NCBI RefSeq assembly: GCF_010977575.1 | Contig: NZ_CP048812.1 | Coordinates: 744,001 to 808,000 of the forward strand | DNA length: 64,000 nucleotides | Direction: 5' to 3' | Origin: Halomonas socia | GTDB taxonomy: Bacteria; Pseudomonadota; Gammaproteobacteria; Pseudomonadales; Halomonadaceae | Part shown: one piece after another, positions 61,595 through 64,000 of the stretch | How the letters are laid out: every line of letters starts with the position of its first letter | How positions within the stretch are numbered: position 1 is the stretch's first letter | Made by a program: the position numbers and the translations under genes | Notes under the pieces: model-generated | The model's input: the letters and a program-made list of their open reading frames with translations, nothing else | Told to the model about the DNA's origin: nothing | Database searches by the model: none

Positions 61595-62335
61595 TTATTG
61601 ATTGATATCGAGCATCTCTGCCAGGCGCTCGGCGGGTACGTAGCCCGGCACCATGCGGCCATCCGGCAGGATGATCGCCGGCGTGCCCTGAACGCCGACA
61701 TCCATGCCCAGATGATACTGATCCTCGACCGGATTGTCGCAGTCATGGCCGTTGTCGAGACGCGCTTCGCGCTTGGCGGCACTCATCGCCTCACTGGGGC
61801 TATCGGCACACCAGACCTGCTGCAGGATGCGTCCGCCCTCGGCATTCATGCCCGAGCGCGGAAATGCCAGGTAGTGCACCTCGATGCCCATGGCGTTGAG
61901 CTGCGGTATCTCCTGGTGAAGCTTGCGGCAGTAAGGGCAGGTGGGATCGGTGAAGACATTGACCACCGCCCGGCTCTCGGCTCCGCGAAAGACTACCTTG
62001 TCTTGCTCGGCAATACTCGCCAGTTGCTGGGCGCGGGCCTCATTGCGCCCCTGCTCGGTGATGTTGACCAGGCCACTGTCGGCATTCTGGTAGATGTCGC
62101 CAACCACGAAATACTCGCCTGCGGCATCGCTGTAGAAGGTCTCGCCGTTCTCCAGGCGCACCTCGAAGAAGCCCGGCAGCGGCGTCTCGCGCACCTCTTC
62201 CACCGGCATCGGCTCGCCGTTGACGGTCAGCCGCTCGGCCAGCTGCTGGTGCGTGGATGCCAGCGCGGAAGCGCTGACGGCGATGAGGGAGGCGGCCAGC
62301 AGGCGGCTCAGCAGGGCGGGCAGTGATGACGTCAT
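61595..62335 (-). CDS. dsbC: Thiol:disulfide interchange protein DsbC
   Basis: A 246-residue periplasmic isomerase. It has a signal peptide (LLAASLIAVSASALA), a dimerisation domain, and a thioredoxin-fold domain with FTDPTCPYCRKLH (Cys133, Cys136) and the cis-proline VQGTPAI; WCADSP and HDCDNP supply the structural cysteines. Kept reduced by DsbD. ATG 62335 follows GAGG; a TTG at 62341 is less likely. It is 2 bases after xerD. Confidence 0.95.
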   Translation of the reverse strand: MTSSLPALLSRLLAASLIAVSASALASTHQQLAERLTVNGEPMPVEEVRETPLPGFFEVRLENGETFYSDAAGEYFVVGDIYQNADSGLVNITEQGRNEARAQQLASIAEQDKVVFRGAESRAVVNVFTDPTCPYCRKLHQEIPQLNAMGIEVHYLAFPRSGMNAEGGRILQQVWCADSPSEAMSAAKREARLDNGHDCDNPVEDQYHLGMDVGVQGTPAIILPDGRMVPGYVPAERLAEMLDINQ

Positions 62336-62337
62336 GT

Positions 62338-63228
62338 TCAACCTCGAGGATGGTGATCGGCATGCAGCGTTTCCAGGCGCGCCTGGGCGACATGCGTGTA
62401 AATCTGGGTCGTCGACAGATCGCTATGACCCAGTAGCAGCTGTACGACACGCAAATTGGCGCCATGATTCAACAGGTGCGTGGCAAAAGCATGGCGCAGG
62501 GTGTGCGGCGACAGCGGCTTGTTGATGCCGGCGGTGCGTGCATGCGCCTTGATGCGATGCCAGAACGTCTGGCGTGTCATGAAACCGTCGCGGCGGCCGG
62601 GAAACAGCGGCGGCCGGGTGATATCCATCATCAGCGCGCCACGCCCGCCGCGCAGATAGCGCTCCAGCCATGACAGCGACTCCTCGCCGAGCGGCACCAG
62701 TCGCTCCTTGTCGCCCTTGCCCAGCACCCGCACCACGCCCTGGCGCGGGTTGATGGCATCCACGCTCAGTCCCACCAGCTCCGAGACCCGCAGCCCCCCG
62801 GCATATAGCACCTCGAGCATGGTGCGATCGCGCAGGCCCAGCGGCGTGTCGGTATCCGGCGCCGCCAGCAGCCGCTCCACCTCGTCCTCGTCGAGGGTAT
62901 CGGGCAGATGGGGACGCACCCGCGGCAGCCGTATCTCGGCCAGCGGGTCGCGGTCGAGCAGACCTTCGCCCAGCGCCCAGCGGTAGAAGCGCCGCAGGCT
63001 CGACAGCAGCCGGGCATTGCTGCGCAGCTGGTAGCCAGCCCCTCGACGCGCCTCCAGCCAGGCAGCGAGCCGCGTATCGCCGGGCGCCAGCAGCGTCTCG
63101 CCGTGCTCGGCGAGGCAGGCTGCCCAGGCGCTCAGATCACGGCGATAGGCGGCCAGGGTATGCTCGCTGGCCCCCTGCTCCAGCCACAGGGCGTCGAGAA
63201 ACGCATCGATCCGCTCACTATCCTGCAT
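62338..63228 (-). CDS. xerD: Tyrosine recombinase XerD
   Basis: A 296-residue site-specific recombinase that with XerC resolves chromosome dimers at dif. The N-terminal SAM-like domain is DAFLDALWLEQGASEHTLAA; the catalytic residues are in GGLRVSELVGL, GKGDKERLVPL, LSPHTLRHAFATHLLNHG and the tyrosine of STTQIYTHV. The chromosomal position before dsbC is that of xerD, not a phage integrase. Confidence 0.95.
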   Translation of the reverse strand: MQDSERIDAFLDALWLEQGASEHTLAAYRRDLSAWAACLAEHGETLLAPGDTRLAAWLEARRGAGYQLRSNARLLSSLRRFYRWALGEGLLDRDPLAEIRLPRVRPHLPDTLDEDEVERLLAAPDTDTPLGLRDRTMLEVLYAGGLRVSELVGLSVDAINPRQGVVRVLGKGDKERLVPLGEESLSWLERYLRGGRGALMMDITRPPLFPGRRDGFMTRQTFWHRIKAHARTAGINKPLSPHTLRHAFATHLLNHGANLRVVQLLLGHSDLSTTQIYTHVAQARLETLHADHHPRG

Positions 63229-63265
63229 TGCCCCTCACTCGGTTAATCGCCAGCCCTGAATGCAA

Positions 63266-63302
63266 CGAGACCCCGCCCCGCGCAAGCGGTGACGGGGTCT
63301 CG
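63266..63302 (-). terminator. Hairpin downstream of rplS
   Basis: CGAGACCCCG and CGGGGTCTCG form a 10-base stem closing a loop that itself has CCCGC and GCGGT. It lies 45 bases past rplS, before xerD. It lacks a clear T tract. Confidence 0.55.
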
Positions 63303-63346
63303 CCAGGCGCACCGCAGGGCGCGCCGTAGCCATCGCGGAATATCGC

Positions 63347-63703
63347 TTAGGCCAGCTTTTCCTTGATGCGAGCGGACTTGCCGCTGCGCTCGCGGAGATA
63401 GTACAGCTTGGCTTGACGCACGTCGCCGCGACGCTTGACGTCGATGGCTGCAACCAGCGGGCTGTAGGTCTGGAAGGTACGCTCGACGCCGACGCCGTGG
63501 GATATCTTGCGCACGGTGAAGGCGGAGTTGAGGCCGCGGTTGCGCTTGCCAATGACCACGCCCTCGAATGCCTGCAGACGCTCGCGGCTACCTTCCTTGA
63601 CCTTGACCTGAACGACCACGGTGTCGCCCGGGGCAAAGGCCGGAATTTCCTTGGACATTTGCTCGGCTTCGATCGCCTGGATCACCTTGTTCTTGCTGCT
63701 CAT
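63347..63703 (-). CDS. rplS: 50S ribosomal protein L19
   Basis: A 118-residue protein, [20 protein letters not shown] to the C-terminal [13 protein letters not shown], with the core [20 protein letters not shown]. The start at 63703 has a GAGGAGC site. It is the last gene of the rpsP-rimM-trmD-rplS operon. Confidence 0.97.
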   Translation of the reverse strand: MSSKNKVIQAIEAEQMSKEIPAFAPGDTVVVQVKVKEGSRERLQAFEGVVIGKRNRGLNSAFTVRKISHGVGVERTFQTYSPLVAAIDVKRRGDVRQAKLYYLRERSGKSARIKEKLA

Positions 63704-63827
63704 TGCTAGCTCCTCGATACATTGATGCCAGCGGCCATGCCGTCTGGCTGTGACCCCGACGCTCGTCGCTGCTGCGATGACGCGGGAATCGCTGGTGTGT
63801 GACACAGGTGCCTCGCCGGCCGACGTC

Positions 63828-64000
63828 TCAGACGTCCGACTCGGGGCGAGTGCCCTGCACCTCCGCCTGGTCGGCGTAGTCGGCGATGAACTCGTCGAGC
63901 AGCTTACGCTGTTCGCGGCTCAAGGCCTTGTCCTGCAACAGTTCGGGGCGACGTAGCCAGGTGCGCCCCAGCGACTGCTTCAAGCGCCAGCGGCGAATCT
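63828..64000 (-). CDS. trmD: tRNA (guanine-37 N1)-methyltransferase TrmD, C-terminal end (cut by window edge)
   Basis: The last 57 codons of TrmD, in frame with a stop at 63828: [20 protein letters not shown], then LLDEFIADY near the end. This C-terminal helix region helps bind the tRNA anticodon. It is 124 bases before rplS, the usual order. The catalytic knotted domain lies outside the window. Confidence 0.9.
   Translation of the reverse strand, partial: IRRWRLKQSLGRTWLRRPELLQDKALSREQRKLLDEFIADYADQAEVQGTRPESDV

Noticed and set aside
62338-63228. Phage integrase or genomic island
   Set aside because: The tyrosine recombinase is XerD in its housekeeping position (rplS-xerD-dsbC), with no att repeats or phage genes nearby.

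Overview
The window reads as a GC-rich gammaproteobacterial chromosome, most likely a Halomonas-like member of the Oceanospirillales. The evidence is gene order and protein sequence: the rpsB-tsf-pyrH-frr-uppS-cdsA-ispC-rseP-bamA cluster, a Pseudomonas/Halomonas-type long dapD, the coaBC-dut-algC-argB run, ftsYEX-rpoH, and the rplS-xerD-dsbC-hom-thrC run. It is core genome. No rRNA, tRNA, CRISPR array, prophage or intact insertion sequence was seen.

Layout. 1-7851 (minus strand): the rpsB to bamA cluster, covering translation, UMP kinase, isoprenoid, undecaprenyl and phospholipid synthesis, and outer-membrane assembly; both ends of the window cut genes (bamA on the left, trmD on the right). 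8155-15938 (plus): map-glnD, then dapC, an ArsC/Spx-like gene, dapD, dapE and a small unknown, that is nitrogen sensing and lysine/diaminopimelate synthesis. 16.0-19.2 kb: a membrane-anchored cold-shock protein, slyX, and a peroxide unit (trxB, AhpC-type peroxiredoxin). 19.3-31.4 kb: aconitase, NAD malic enzyme (frameshifted), a YeeE/YedE transporter, trpS, ald, thioesterase/DUF2007/rlmI, mutM, and rpmB-rpmG. 31.8-37.5 kb: radC divergent from coaBC-dut-algC-argB-slmA. 37.6-48.4 kb: a DUF4139-like exported protein, rpoH, ftsX-ftsE-ftsY (ftsY frameshifted), rsmD, zapB, rimI with a HolD-like gene and bolA, an MFS exporter and a small unknown. 48.6-52.8 kb: lysS, prfB (with programmed frameshift) and fadL. 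53.1-56.5 kb: a MerR-CopA metal-efflux unit with decayed genes behind it. 56.6-64 kb: a RecJ-like gene, thrC, hom, dsbC, xerD, rplS and the trmD end.

The most interesting material is non-coding. Three families of small intergenic repeats lie directly behind stop codons. (1) Four copies of a 95-173 bp modular palindrome have conserved core segments but arms that differ in sequence while still pairing. (2) Two copies of a 118-139 bp MITE-like palindrome, one flanked by a 5-bp direct repeat, also have covarying arms. (3) Arrays of the heptamer CTNCGRG at three loci are always arranged as direct units, then a spacer, then inverted units. Two core genes (malic enzyme and ftsY) each carry a one-base loss in a homopolymer; because ftsY is normally essential these may be sequence errors. 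No new multi-gene system was found that I can support.
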